From Dehalococcoidales bacterium (GTDB taxonomy: Bacteria; Chloroflexota; Dehalococcoidia; Lucifugimonadales; Lucifugimonadaceae), in contig JAACCT010000004.1 in assembly GCA_009937255.1 (NCBI GenBank), forward strand, positions 1 to 39,271: 39,271 nt of DNA, in the 5' to 3' direction. A program made the translations under genes and the position numbers. This document shows positions 8,210 to 17,272 of this stretch, piece by piece. How positions within the stretch are numbered: position 1 is the stretch's first letter; every line of letters starts with the position of its first letter. The notes below the pieces were generated by a model. That model worked only from the letters and a program-made list of their open reading frames with translations. It ran no database searches and was not told the DNA's origin.

Positions 8210-9280
8210 ATGTTAAATTATCGCAATAAAGCAATAGTAGTAATTAGTTTACTATTTTCGATGTTTGTAATTTTTGCTTGTACAGCAGAAGAAACATCAA
8301 GTGAATCAAGCTCTGGTTCAAATACCCTTGCAACTATCATTGATAGAGGTGAGTTGGTTTGTGGAGTTAATGATAATCTTACCGGTTTTGGAGTTGTGAA
8401 TTCTGCAGGTCAATTTGAAGGTTTTGATATTGATTTCTGTAAGGCTGTAGCAGCAGCAATTCTAGGAGATGCGGGAAAAGTTGAATATGTTCCATTAACG
8501 GCTTCTGCTAGATTTGAAGCTCTAGCTGCTAATGAAATAGACATTCTAATTAGGAATACAACATGGACTGCTAGTAGAGATAGAGATTTAGGAAATGATT
8601 TTACAGCTCCTACTTTCTATGATGGGCAAGGAATGATGGTGAAAGCTAGTAGTGGTTATGATTCAATCGAATCTATGGCTGGATCTACTGTTTGTGTTCT
8701 TCAAGGAACTACAACTGAATTAAATTTAGATGATAGATTTACAGGTTCAGGTATAGCATACACACCACTAACATTTGAAACTAACGATCCTCTACAAGCT
8801 GCCTATGAAGAAGGCAGATGTGATGGCTGGACTACTGATAAATCAGGTTTGGCTTCTAAAAGAGCAGGGTTTTCTACACCTTCTGATCACGTTGTGTTAG
8901 CTGAAACATTATCTAAAGAACCACTTGGTCCTTTAACTCGAGATAATGATAGTGAATTATACGATGTTGTTCAATGGGTAGTTTTTGGTATGATGCAAGC
9001 AGAAGAAAGTGGAATTACAAGTTCTAACGTTTCTTCAATGGCATCAAATCCATCAGACCCTGGAATAGCAAGATTACTCGGAGTAGGTTTTGATGGTGGA
9101 GAACCAAGTGATTTTGGTTTTGGAATTAATGTTGATTTCATGCAAAATGTTATTTCTCAAGTAGGAAACTATGGAGAAGTTTATGAAAGCCATCTTGTTC
9201 CATTAGGACTTACAAGAGAAGGAAGTTTGAATGCACAATGGACTGAAGGTGGATTAATTTACGCACCTCCATTTAGATAA
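8210..9280 (+). CDS. aapJ: General L-amino-acid ABC transporter substrate-binding lipoprotein
   Basis: This 356-aa protein resembles AapJ, the binding protein of the broad-specificity amino-acid importer (PAAT family). It starts with a signal peptide ending in lipobox IFAC (Cys24), then a Ser-rich linker, then LVCGVNDNLTGFGVV and FDIDFCKAVAAAILGD, the usual AapJ blocks. AapJ of proteobacteria is periplasmic and soluble; here it is a lipoprotein. I chose ATG 8210, which follows AAAGGAGTGATT, over an in-frame ATG at 8195 that would put the Shine-Dalgarno inside the coding region. The remaining importer genes follow in order. Confidence 0.88.
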   Translation: MLNYRNKAIVVISLLFSMFVIFACTAEETSSESSSGSNTLATIIDRGELVCGVNDNLTGFGVVNSAGQFEGFDIDFCKAVAAAILGDAGKVEYVPLTASARFEALAANEIDILIRNTTWTASRDRDLGNDFTAPTFYDGQGMMVKASSGYDSIESMAGSTVCVLQGTTTELNLDDRFTGSGIAYTPLTFETNDPLQAAYEEGRCDGWTTDKSGLASKRAGFSTPSDHVVLAETLSKEPLGPLTRDNDSELYDVVQWVVFGMMQAEESGITSSNVSSMASNPSDPGIARLLGVGFDGGEPSDFGFGINVDFMQNVISQVGNYGEVYESHLVPLGLTREGSLNAQWTEGGLIYAPPFR

Positions 9281-9301
9281 AATCAAACTAAAATTAATTA
9301 T

Positions 9302-9333
9302 ATTACAGGGTCTTAAAAGGCCCTGTAATTTTT
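9302..9333 (+). terminator. Terminator-like hairpin between aapJ and aapQ
   Basis: ATTACAGGGTC (9302-9312) pairs with GGCCCTGTAAT (9319-9329), 11 bp including one G-U, with a 6-nt loop, followed by a short T run. The aapQ ATG lies 7 nt further on. As in the nucleoside-importer operon, it separates the binding-protein gene from the membrane genes and probably sets their ratio by partial termination or by protecting the aapJ mRNA end. Confidence 0.82.
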
Positions 9334-9340
9334 ATATAAA

Positions 9341-10543
9341 ATGATATCTAACCTACTAAAACAATTTAAATCTCAAACTACTACAAGAAAAAAAATTGAA
9401 GTTTTAAAATACGATAAAAGTTTTAGAAAATTTTTTATACAATTTCTTTTTTCTATTTTTATGGTGATATTCTTGTTTTATTTAATTTCTAGGGCATTTT
9501 CGTTAGAACTTGGATTTGGTCATCTTTCTAGTCGTGCTGGATTTGGACTAAGTCATACATTTATTGTTGAATATACGAGTAATGACTCAAGGTGGGGAGC
9601 TTATTTTACTGGGGTAGTTAATACTATTAGAGTTAGCCTTGTTGGAATATTTTTTGCAACATTATTAGGTATAGTAATGGGACTTGCAAGATTATCTAAA
9701 AATTTTTTAATTAGTAAAATCTCAGCAGGATATGTAGAATTTCTTAGAAATACACCTTTATTAATTCAAATAATCTTTTGGCAACTAGTTTTACTACAGT
9801 TACCTCAAATATCAAATGCCTTAACTTTTGGAGGGATATCTGTTTGGTCTAATAGGGGAATACTTCTCCCAATCATATCTTCTGTAGAAAATGGTTCTTT
9901 ATGGGTATTAATCCTTTTATTAACATTAATAGCTTCACTATTTTTAAGATCTTACCTACACAAATTTAAAGAAGAAAATGTTAGAATTTTTTCACCAAAT
10001 TTATTATCAGTTATATTTTTTCTAATTATTGGTATAGTTACATATTTTATTCTAGGTATTGACTTGAGATCTGATGTCCCTACATTACAGGTGAATGAAT
10101 ATGGAACGTATATTCAATCTGGAGGATTTGCTCTAACTCCTGAATTTGCAGCGATTTTATTTGCTCTTGTTCTTTATACAGGAACATTTATAACTGAGAT
10201 TGTAAGAGGTAGTATACAAAGCTTACCTATTGGACAAACAGAAGCAGCTCAAGCATTAGGATTAAGTACTTATCAAAGAATAACATTGGTTATTTTACCT
10301 CAGGCATTAAGATCTATCATTCCTCCATTAACTAACCAATATCTTAACTTAACTAAAAATTCTAGTCTGTCTGTGGCTATTGCATACCCAGATGTATTTA
10401 TGGTTTCTAGAACTATTATGAATAATGCAGGGCATGCTTTGCCGATGCTATTTTTGATTTTAATCACATTTTTGTCTTTAAGTTTATTTATTTCATTATT
10501 TATGAATATATTAAATAGAAGAGTAACTAGGATCGGAACATAA
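9341..10543 (+). CDS. aapQ: General L-amino-acid ABC transporter permease
   Basis: This 400-aa permease is one half of the amino-acid channel. An N-terminal hydrophobic segment near 30-50 is followed by helices around 85-150, a long variable section, and the conserved C-terminal EAA region (QTEAAQALGLSTYQR) that docks the ATPase. The block VEFLRNTPLLIQIIFWQ is typical of the HisM/AapQ family. It starts 7 nt after the hairpin that follows aapJ, and its stop overlaps the next start (TAATG). No ordinary Shine-Dalgarno is present, so expression relative to aapJ is likely low. Confidence 0.88.
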   Translation: MISNLLKQFKSQTTTRKKIEVLKYDKSFRKFFIQFLFSIFMVIFLFYLISRAFSLELGFGHLSSRAGFGLSHTFIVEYTSNDSRWGAYFTGVVNTIRVSLVGIFFATLLGIVMGLARLSKNFLISKISAGYVEFLRNTPLLIQIIFWQLVLLQLPQISNALTFGGISVWSNRGILLPIISSVENGSLWVLILLLTLIASLFLRSYLHKFKEENVRIFSPNLLSVIFFLIIGIVTYFILGIDLRSDVPTLQVNEYGTYIQSGGFALTPEFAAILFALVLYTGTFITEIVRGSIQSLPIGQTEAAQALGLSTYQRITLVILPQALRSIIPPLTNQYLNLTKNSSLSVAIAYPDVFMVSRTIMNNAGHALPMLFLILITFLSLSLFISLFMNILNRRVTRIGT

Positions 10544-11694
10544 TGAGAATAGTTATATGGATAAAAGAAAATTTATTAGGTTCTAAAATTGATATTTTAA
10601 TGACCCTAATCTCAGCATATTTTATATATTTTATAGCTTCTTTATTTTTAAATTTTGTTTTCACTACTGATTGGACATTAATACAAGTAAATAGAAAAAT
10701 TTTATTAGTTGGACTTTTTCCTGAAGAACAATTATGGAGAATTTGGACTGTCTTCTCAATATTTTCTATTTTAATATCAGCTACTATTGGATATTTATAT
10801 AAACTGAAACTAAGAAATTCTATATTTTATATTCTTATTCTAATAATTCCTTTTCTTATATTTACTACTATGAATTTATTAGTTAATGTTTTAATTATTT
10901 TATTTTTTAGCATAATCTCATACTCAGTATTCTATTATTTAAAAGAAAAAAAACTGAAAATCACCTCTAGAATATTATTGCTTTCTTGGCTTATATTTTT
11001 ACCTACACTATTTTTTATCCTTATTTTATTTGGAGGTCCAAAGGTAACTTTATGGGGTGGTTTTTTTGTAAACTTAATTCTTGCCGTAATTGCTATTTTA
11101 GCTGGATTTCCTTTGGGAGTTTTTCTTGCATTGGGAAGGGCTAGTTCATATCAAGTTATAAAATTAGTATCAATAATTTTTATAGAAACCTTTAGAGGTG
11201 CACCACTTATAGCTTGGCTTTTCTTTGCATGGTTTGTATTACCTAATTTTTTACCTAATTTATTTTCATTGAATGATATAAATCTTGTAATAAGAGCAAT
11301 GATAGTTTTATCATTATTTTCTAGTGCATATATTGCTGAAGTTATACGTGGAGGTTTGCAATCTATACCTAAGGGTCAAAAAGAAGCTGCAACAGCTCTT
11401 GGTTTAAATTCAATTCAAGAATTATTATTTATAGTGCTTCCACAAGCTCTAAGAGTGGTTATACCAGCAATTGTTAGTACTTTTATAGCAATATTCAAAG
11501 ACACATCACTAGTTTTTATTTTGGGTATCACAGATTTATTAAGAATTGGAAGATTGATTCCCGAGCAACAGCAGGAATTTTATGGGAAATCTATAGAAAC
11601 TTTACTAGTAGTAGCTCTTTTGTTTTGGGTTGTTTCAATAGTTCTTTCTCAAGTAAGTAGATCAATAGAAGAAAGACTTAATGTAAGTAAATAA
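10543..11694 (+). CDS. aapM: General L-amino-acid ABC transporter permease
   Basis: This 383-aa protein is the second permease. The first 170 residues hold several hydrophobic segments that vary between species; the core channel starts near 185 with LAVIAILAGFPLGVFLALGR, followed by ETFRGAPLIAWLFFAWFVLP and the ATPase-docking EAA motif QKEAATALGLNSIQE. Its ATG overlaps the aapQ stop by one base, indicating coupled translation. It should form a heterodimer with AapQ. Confidence 0.88.
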   Translation: MRIVIWIKENLLGSKIDILMTLISAYFIYFIASLFLNFVFTTDWTLIQVNRKILLVGLFPEEQLWRIWTVFSIFSILISATIGYLYKLKLRNSIFYILILIIPFLIFTTMNLLVNVLIILFFSIISYSVFYYLKEKKLKITSRILLLSWLIFLPTLFFILILFGGPKVTLWGGFFVNLILAVIAILAGFPLGVFLALGRASSYQVIKLVSIIFIETFRGAPLIAWLFFAWFVLPNFLPNLFSLNDINLVIRAMIVLSLFSSAYIAEVIRGGLQSIPKGQKEAATALGLNSIQELLFIVLPQALRVVIPAIVSTFIAIFKDTSLVFILGITDLLRIGRLIPEQQQEFYGKSIETLLVVALLFWVVSIVLSQVSRSIEERLNVSK

Positions 11695-11703
11695 GGAGAT
11701 TTT

Positions 11704-12441
11704 ATGAATAAAAAAGTTGCGATAGAGGCCAAAGAAGTCACTAAACTTTTTGGAACATTTGAAGCATTAAAAGGTATTACAGCTGATATTTACGAAGGTG
11801 AAGTTGTTGTTGTGTTGGGTCCATCAGGTTCAGGTAAATCAACTTTTATTAGGACAATTAATGGTCTAGAAGAACATAACTCTGGGACTATAAAAGTAAA
11901 CGGGACAGAATTAAATAATAATGTTAAGAATATAGAAAAAATACGCTCAGAAGTTGGAATGGTTTTTCAACAATTTAATCTTTTCCCTCATTTATCAGTG
12001 CTAAGAAATATTACATTAGCACCACAAAAAGTAAAAAAACTTCCTAAATCTGAGGCAGAAGATTTAGCTATGAGTTTGCTTGAAAGAGTAGGAATACCTG
12101 AACAAGCTAAAAAATTCCCCTCTCAATTATCAGGAGGACAACAACAAAGAGTTGCTATAGCTAGGGCACTTGCTATGCAACCAAAAATAATGTTATTTGA
12201 TGAACCAACTTCTGCACTAGATCCTGAGATGATTAAAGAAGTTTTGGATGTAATGACTGAACTTGCAAGATCAGGAATGACTATGATTTGTGTAACTCAT
12301 GAAATGGGTTTTGCTAAAGAAGTTGCAGATAGATTTCTATTTTTTGACGAGGGACTTATAGTAGAGTCTGGTACTCCAGAACATTTTTTTGAAAATCCTC
12401 AGGAAGATAGAACTAAATTATTCTTAAGTCAAATCTTATAA
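11704..12441 (+). CDS. aapP: General L-amino-acid ABC transporter ATPase
   Basis: This 245-aa ATPase is of the PAAT type (GlnQ/AapP). Walker [10 protein letters not shown] is at 39-47, Q-loop [12 protein letters not shown] near 88-99, signature LSGGQQQR at 142-149, Walker [14 protein letters not shown] near 162-174, and the switch His lies in [14 protein letters not shown] 6 nt before ATG is a good ribosome-binding site. It is the last gene of the operon; no strong terminator follows, but an AT-only inverted repeat lies in the gap downstream. Confidence 0.92.
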   Translation: MNKKVAIEAKEVTKLFGTFEALKGITADIYEGEVVVVLGPSGSGKSTFIRTINGLEEHNSGTIKVNGTELNNNVKNIEKIRSEVGMVFQQFNLFPHLSVLRNITLAPQKVKKLPKSEAEDLAMSLLERVGIPEQAKKFPSQLSGGQQQRVAIARALAMQPKIMLFDEPTSALDPEMIKEVLDVMTELARSGMTMICVTHEMGFAKEVADRFLFFDEGLIVESGTPEHFFENPQEDRTKLFLSQIL

Positions 12442-12470
12442 ATTATCTCTTTTATTTTTTTATAAAATTT

Positions 12471-12498
12471 ATATTATTATCTAATAAATTAATAATAT
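12471..12498. repeat. AT-only inverted repeat upstream of the first reductase gene
   Basis: ATATTATTA (12471-12479) and TAATAATAT (12490-12498) are perfect 9-bp inverted repeats with a 10-nt spacer in the 71-bp gap after aapP. It could be an operator or promoter element, but in DNA this AT-rich such a palindrome can also occur by chance. Confidence 0.3.
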
Positions 12499-12512
12499 AA
12501 CTGTGGGATTTT

Positions 12513-13556
12513 ATGTATACAAAAAAAAGAATAGGAGTTTTCGGTGCAGGTGCAATTGGAGGAGTTTTAGGTGGACTTCTTTCAAGAGCAGGTAATGACG
12601 TTACTTTCATTGATACATGGAATGAACATATTGATCAAATAAATAGCAATGGATTAATTGTTACAAATCAAGAATCTTCTTATTTATGTAAACCTAAAGC
12701 AATTCATATTAACAAATTACAGGAAATAACTGATAAATTTGATATAGGAATAATTGCAGTAAAATCTTATGACACAGAATGGGTAACTCATGCATTAAAA
12801 AATTATGTAAAAGAAGAGGGTTTTTTTGTGGGTTTTCAAAATGGAATCAATGACTATACTATTTCAAATATTGTTGGTGAAGAAAGAACTTTAGGAGCTG
12901 TTATAACAATAGCTGCTATGGCTTCTGAGCCAGGTCTAGCATGGAGAACTGATTCTAGAGGAGATGATACAGCTTATAAAGTTGGAGAAATGATCGGGGG
13001 TGTATCTGAAAGACTCAAAGATTTTGTAGCTATGATGCAAGCAGTAGGGCGTACAGAAGTAACAGAAAATTTAATGAGAGATAGATGGACTAAACTTATG
13101 GTCAATTGTATGGATAATACATTATCAGGTTTGACTGGTTGGGGTACTGCTGAAGTTAGATCAGAACCTCTTACACAAGATGTAGCAATTCAAATAGCAG
13201 CAGAAGTTATTAAAGTTGCAAAGTCTACAGGTAACGATATAACTGATATTAATGGAATATCACCGGAAGAATATTTGGATGCAGCTGAAGGAAGAAATCT
13301 AGAAGAATTAAAAAATAAGTTTTTAGATTCAGCAAAAATGGCTGGATCTGCAAGTAGACCATCTTTTGGTCAGGATGTTCTGAAGAAAAGAAGAACAGAA
13401 GTAAATTATCTAACTGGATATGTTAGTCAAATAGGTAAAAAAAATAATATTGCCACTCCTATATGTGACAAAATAACAAAAATTGTAAATGATTTAGGAG
13501 TTGGATTTGATCCAGCTCCAGCTCATCTAGATGAAATAGAAAATATGATAAATTAA
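12513..13556 (+). CDS. 2-dehydropantoate 2-reductase (ketopantoate reductase) family protein, copy 1
   Basis: This 347-aa NAD(P)H-dependent enzyme has the N-terminal Rossmann motif FGAGAIGGVLGG (10-21) and the C-terminal ApbA/PanE helical domain. Catalytic-type residues are visible: the Lys of RWTKLMVNC, and the block SFGQDVLKKRRTEVNYLTG that holds the substrate-binding Ser and Glu. The family reduces ketopantoate in pantothenate synthesis, but many members act on other 2-keto acids. No other pantothenate gene lies here and a close paralogue follows directly, so a catabolic or different reductase role is as likely. Confidence 0.82.
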   Translation: MYTKKRIGVFGAGAIGGVLGGLLSRAGNDVTFIDTWNEHIDQINSNGLIVTNQESSYLCKPKAIHINKLQEITDKFDIGIIAVKSYDTEWVTHALKNYVKEEGFFVGFQNGINDYTISNIVGEERTLGAVITIAAMASEPGLAWRTDSRGDDTAYKVGEMIGGVSERLKDFVAMMQAVGRTEVTENLMRDRWTKLMVNCMDNTLSGLTGWGTAEVRSEPLTQDVAIQIAAEVIKVAKSTGNDITDINGISPEEYLDAAEGRNLEELKNKFLDSAKMAGSASRPSFGQDVLKKRRTEVNYLTGYVSQIGKKNNIATPICDKITKIVNDLGVGFDPAPAHLDEIENMIN

Positions 13557-13589
13557 ATATATTTTTTATCATCAAGAAAGAAATTTAAT

Positions 13590-14630
13590 GTGTATATAAA
13601 AAAAAGAATAGGTGTTTTTGGTGCAGGTGCAATTGGAGGTGTCGTAGGTGGATTACTTTCAAGGGCAGGGCATGACGTAACGCTTATTGATACTTGGGTT
13701 GAGCATGTTGACCAAATAAATAAAAATGGATTATTAGTTACTAATCAAGAATCTTTATATAGATGTAAACCAAAAGCTGTACATATAAATCAATTGCAAG
13801 AGATAAAAGAACAATTTGATATTGGAATAATAGCAGTGAAATCTTATGATACTGAATGGGCAACATATGCATTAAAAAACTATGTTAAGGATAAAGGGTT
13901 CTTTGTAGATTTTCAAAATGGAATTAATGATCTTAGAATTGCAGATATTGTTGGTAAAGAAAATACTTTAGGGTGCATAATAACTATAAGTGCAGCAGTA
14001 TTTGAACCTGGACATTCTTGGAGAACAGATAATAGAAAAGATGTATGTTTTAAAGTTGGAGAAATTTCTGGAGGAGTTTCTGAACGTCTAAAAGATTTTG
14101 TTGCAATAATGCAATCAGTTGGACTTTCAGATTTAACTGAAGATCTTTTAAGTGAAAGATGGTCAAAGTTAATGGTTAATTGTATGGCTAACCCTTTAGC
14201 AGGTCTGACAGGATGGGGAACTTCTAAAGTTAGGACTGAACCTTTGACACAAAATATTGCAATTCAAATAGCTTCTGAAGTAGTTATGGTAGCTAAATCT
14301 GAAGGATATAAACTTGGTAAAATAATGGGTATGCAACCTGAAGATTTTGTGGATGCAGCTAGTGGAAAAAATATTGAAGAAATTAAAAATCAATTTTTAG
14401 ATGCAGCCAAACAAGCAGGTTCGGCAAGTAGACCTTCTTTTGGTCAAGATGTACTTAAGAAGAGAAGGACTGAAATAGATTACTTAACTGGATATGTAAA
14501 TGATATTGGTAAAAAGAATAAAATACCTACCCCTTTCTGCAAGAAAATTACAGAAATTGTAAATAACCTAGGAGTGGGATTTGAGCCTTCACCTAAACAC
14601 ATCGATGAACTTGAAAAGATGTTACATTAA
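13590..14630 (+). CDS. 2-dehydropantoate 2-reductase family protein, copy 2 (tandem paralogue)
   Basis: This 346-aa protein aligns end to end with the preceding gene product with few gaps and is largely identical by eye, so the pair arose by tandem duplication. It keeps FGAGAIGGVVGG, RWSKLMVNC and SFGQDVLKKRRTEIDYLTG. It starts at GTG 13590: the ATG overlapping it (13588) hits a stop after two codons, and the GTG aligns with the ATG of copy 1. Differences cluster in the middle (DTAYKVGEM against DVCFKVGEI) and may mark different substrates. The stop overlaps that of the convergent gene in a shared TTAA. Confidence 0.82.
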   Translation: MYIKKRIGVFGAGAIGGVVGGLLSRAGHDVTLIDTWVEHVDQINKNGLLVTNQESLYRCKPKAVHINQLQEIKEQFDIGIIAVKSYDTEWATYALKNYVKDKGFFVDFQNGINDLRIADIVGKENTLGCIITISAAVFEPGHSWRTDNRKDVCFKVGEISGGVSERLKDFVAIMQSVGLSDLTEDLLSERWSKLMVNCMANPLAGLTGWGTSKVRTEPLTQNIAIQIASEVVMVAKSEGYKLGKIMGMQPEDFVDAASGKNIEEIKNQFLDAAKQAGSASRPSFGQDVLKKRRTEIDYLTGYVNDIGKKNKIPTPFCKKITEIVNNLGVGFEPSPKHIDELEKMLH

Positions 14631-15352
14631 GGTTTATAATTTATATCATCTAAATTCCCAGATTTATAAATTCCATTCCATTGATCTAGAAAAGTTTTAT
14701 TCCACTCATCTGTAAATTTATTTTGTATCATCTCTTTGAATATAGGCCAAAAAATTATAATACCATCTGCTCCATCTTTTATAGCTTTATGAGCAGTTTC
14801 AACTGATCTTACTAAAGCAGCAGTGATAAAGGGTCTATTTTCCCATCCTTCAAATGTTTTACTAATTTCTCTAATTAATTCTGTAGAGTCTTTGTTAACA
14901 TCTAAAAATGGCTCACAAAAAGGTAAAACATGAGTTACTCCAGCATTTGCTGCTATAACTGCCTGGTTTAGTGAAAAAATTGTCGTACAGAAAGTTTCAA
15001 TATTTGATTTTTTTAGCTCAGAAAAAGCTTCTAAAGAGTATTCTGACATTGGGATTTTTAGTATGATTCTATCCGAAAGTTTAGTAAACTTTTCTCCCAC
15101 ATCAAGAAGCTCATTTGTTGAATGACCATCAATCTCAATTGCAACTTTTTTATCAGTAATATCAAGATATCTTTTTGTTAAATCGATTATTGAACCATAT
15201 TTATCAGTCATATCTTTTAGAACTATTGTATTTGTTACAATTCCTTTTACTCCTTTTCCCATCCAATTTTTTAAATCTTCTGGATCTCCAGCTAACCAAA
15301 TATCTGGACCTATACTATTTTTTTTATTTTCTGTAGCATTAGTTATTTTCAT
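14627..15352 (-). CDS. Transaldolase / fructose-6-phosphate aldolase-like protein
   Basis: This ~241-aa protein matches the small transaldolase/FSA barrel. IWLAGDPEDLKNW, the TNTIVL block, the Schiff-base lysine in RIILKIPMS, TFCTTIFSLNQAVIAANAGV and the late ITAALVRS segment are in family order. The enzyme would transfer or cleave a dihydroxyacetone unit. It differs from textbook members enough that the substrate is uncertain. Two adjacent ATGs exist; the second (15352) has better spacing from AGGAG. It lies downstream of a glycerophosphodiesterase and an alcohol dehydrogenase on the same strand, suggesting a small sugar or polyol operon. Confidence 0.72.
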   Translation of the reverse strand: MKITNATENKKNSIGPDIWLAGDPEDLKNWMGKGVKGIVTNTIVLKDMTDKYGSIIDLTKRYLDITDKKVAIEIDGHSTNELLDVGEKFTKLSDRIILKIPMSEYSLEAFSELKKSNIETFCTTIFSLNQAVIAANAGVTHVLPFCEPFLDVNKDSTELIREISKTFEGWENRPFITAALVRSVETAHKAIKDGADGIIIFWPIFKEMIQNKFTDEWNKTFLDQWNGIYKSGNLDDINYKP

Positions 15353-15377
15353 CATTACTCCTAGTTATTTTATTTCT

Positions 15378-16130
15378 TTAGATATTTGAAATTATTTTTT
15401 CCCCTCTTTTTGGCCAGTCAATAGTAGTTCCTGTACTTCCAGATTTATAGGCATGTAATAGATCTTTTTCATTTAAAACTCCCCAGTTTCTAACTAAAAT
15501 ATTCATATTTAAAGCTTCTAAAACCGTATTTTTATCTGCAAATGAAGCTTTTGGACAAATTAAGTCAATATTATTTAATTTACATATACTTAAGTCTTTT
15601 CTAGTGATTTTTTCTAATAGCCATGCTGTTCTTTCGTTATTTTCGAAATATTTAAATCGTATAATTTGTTCTAGGTAAAAACTACTTATTGTAATTCCTC
15701 CTATTTCATACATATTTTTATCAGAATTTAGCCATTTATTTTTTTTAAGACAATTAAACACTATCTCTGGTAAATCTTGATCTCTTGATTTTAACTCTAA
15801 ATGTAAATTAGCTTTATTTTTATACTTTATTAAAAGTTCATCTAACCTTGGGATACTGTAATCTCCTGACAAGTTAGTAAAGCTGTTTATAGCATTTAGT
15901 AATTTTATTTCAGAATATTTTTTTTCGGCAACGATTCCTAGTATTCCTGTAGTTCTTAATAAATTATCATCATGTATAACAACAGGTATTTTATCCTTAG
16001 TAAGCTGAACGTCAAATTCAAAATTATGAAAACCTTCTTTAATTGCTAAATCAAAAGAGGGGAATGTATTTTCAGGAGATTTTTCTGAAAATCCCCTATG
16101 AGCTATTAAGTTAAATTTATTTAATTTCAT
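15378..16130 (-). CDS. Glycerophosphodiester phosphodiesterase family protein, copy 1
   Basis: This 250-aa barrel enzyme should hydrolyse glycerophosphodiesters to glycerol-3-phosphate and an alcohol. Metal and catalytic motifs are clear: AHRGFSEKSPENT (H11, R12, E20), FEFDVQLTKD (E38, D40) and VIHDD (H53). No signal peptide is seen, so it is probably cytoplasmic. Its ATG overlaps the stop of the upstream dehydrogenase (ATGA), and the transaldolase-like gene follows after about 22 nt. A second, distinct copy lies at 25319. The two share AHRG, SPENT and FDVQLTKDK but differ elsewhere. Confidence 0.87.
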   Translation of the reverse strand: MKLNKFNLIAHRGFSEKSPENTFPSFDLAIKEGFHNFEFDVQLTKDKIPVVIHDDNLLRTTGILGIVAEKKYSEIKLLNAINSFTNLSGDYSIPRLDELLIKYKNKANLHLELKSRDQDLPEIVFNCLKKNKWLNSDKNMYEIGGITISSFYLEQIIRFKYFENNERTAWLLEKITRKDLSICKLNNIDLICPKASFADKNTVLEALNMNILVRNWGVLNEKDLLHAYKSGSTGTTIDWPKRGEKIISNI

Positions 16131-17131
16131 TTTTTCCAGGGCGAAATCATATATTTCATTCCACTACCTTTTGCTGTTAATTCTATAGCTTTATTTATTT
16201 CCTCAAGCTTAAATGTTTTTGTTACAAGTTTATCAAGTCCGAATTTTTCTATTCTTTTAGGTACGGATGAAAAATAATCACCTCTTCCAAAAGCTCCAAA
16301 AAGTTTAATTTCTTTATAATGAAGGTCATAAAGATCGTGTTGGAGATTAGAATTTTTAGGATGAACCCCAATCATTAATGCTTGACCTCTAGGCTTTAAG
16401 TTTGAAATTCCTTCTGCAAGTAAGATTGGATTTCCTACTGCTTCAATAAATATATCATAACCACTATCTCCACTTAATTCTTCTATTTCTTTTTTATAAT
16501 TTTTACTCATAGGATCAATAACGAAATCAGCTCCCATTTTTAATGCCATTTTTCTTCTTGATGGGTTAGGTTCAGAAACAACAACGTAATTAATATTTTT
16601 TTCCTTAACAAAAAGTAGACATAGCATTCCCATAATTCCTGATCCAAAAATTAGAACTTTCGAATCTTTTTTATATTCAATCATTTCTATTCCAGAAATA
16701 CAACAAGAGGCAGGTTCGGTCATAGCTGCTACTTCAAAAGACATATTTTCCGGAATCTCTATAGCAGATGATAATGGCATATTTGAAAATTCTGCAAATG
16801 CACCTGATGATGCTACTTGATTAGAGCATCTTGAAATCTGCCAATTTTTACAGTTATAACACTCTCCACAACTGGAAGTTGTGTTGCAAGCTACTCTTTT
16901 ACCAATATTTATATTATTAACATTTTTTCCGACATCCACTATTTCTCCACTAAATTCATGGCCTAATATTTTAGGAGGAGTTTAGGGAAATAAACCTTGA
17001 GTAATATGAACATCTGTTCCACATAAGCCTACTTTTTTTACTTTTACTAGAACTTGATCATTATCCAAGTTGGGGATAGGTACTTCTTTTATTTCAAATT
17101 TATCCCTACCTAACCATATTGAAGCTTTCAT
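16127..17131 (-). pseudogene. Zinc-dependent alcohol/polyol dehydrogenase (MDR family) interrupted by an in-frame TAA
   Basis: Reading from ATG 17131 gives a full-length 334-codon medium-chain dehydrogenase: MKASIWLGRDKFEIKEV at the start, catalytic zinc motif GLCGTDVH, then codon 50 is TAA (16982-16984), then TPPKILGHEFSGE continues in the same frame with no base gained or lost. The structural-zinc cysteines (SCGECYNCKNWQISRC) and nucleotide fold (GSGIMG) are intact. An automatic caller would start at 16939 and lose the catalytic zinc ligands. The lesion is one base from a sense codon, so sequencing error, fresh decay or readthrough are all open. The gene is first in an operon with the glycerophosphodiesterase and transaldolase-like protein. 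Confidence 0.8.
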
Positions 17132-17272
17132 TGATTTTTAGATTGTTTATATATTTAAGAACACTATATATTAAAAAAAAATAATAAGTCTGAAAGAAAA
17201 CTAATAAAATACTCTCCTAATATTAATTATATTGATACCATAACCATAGATTTAAAACTATTTCTAAATTAA

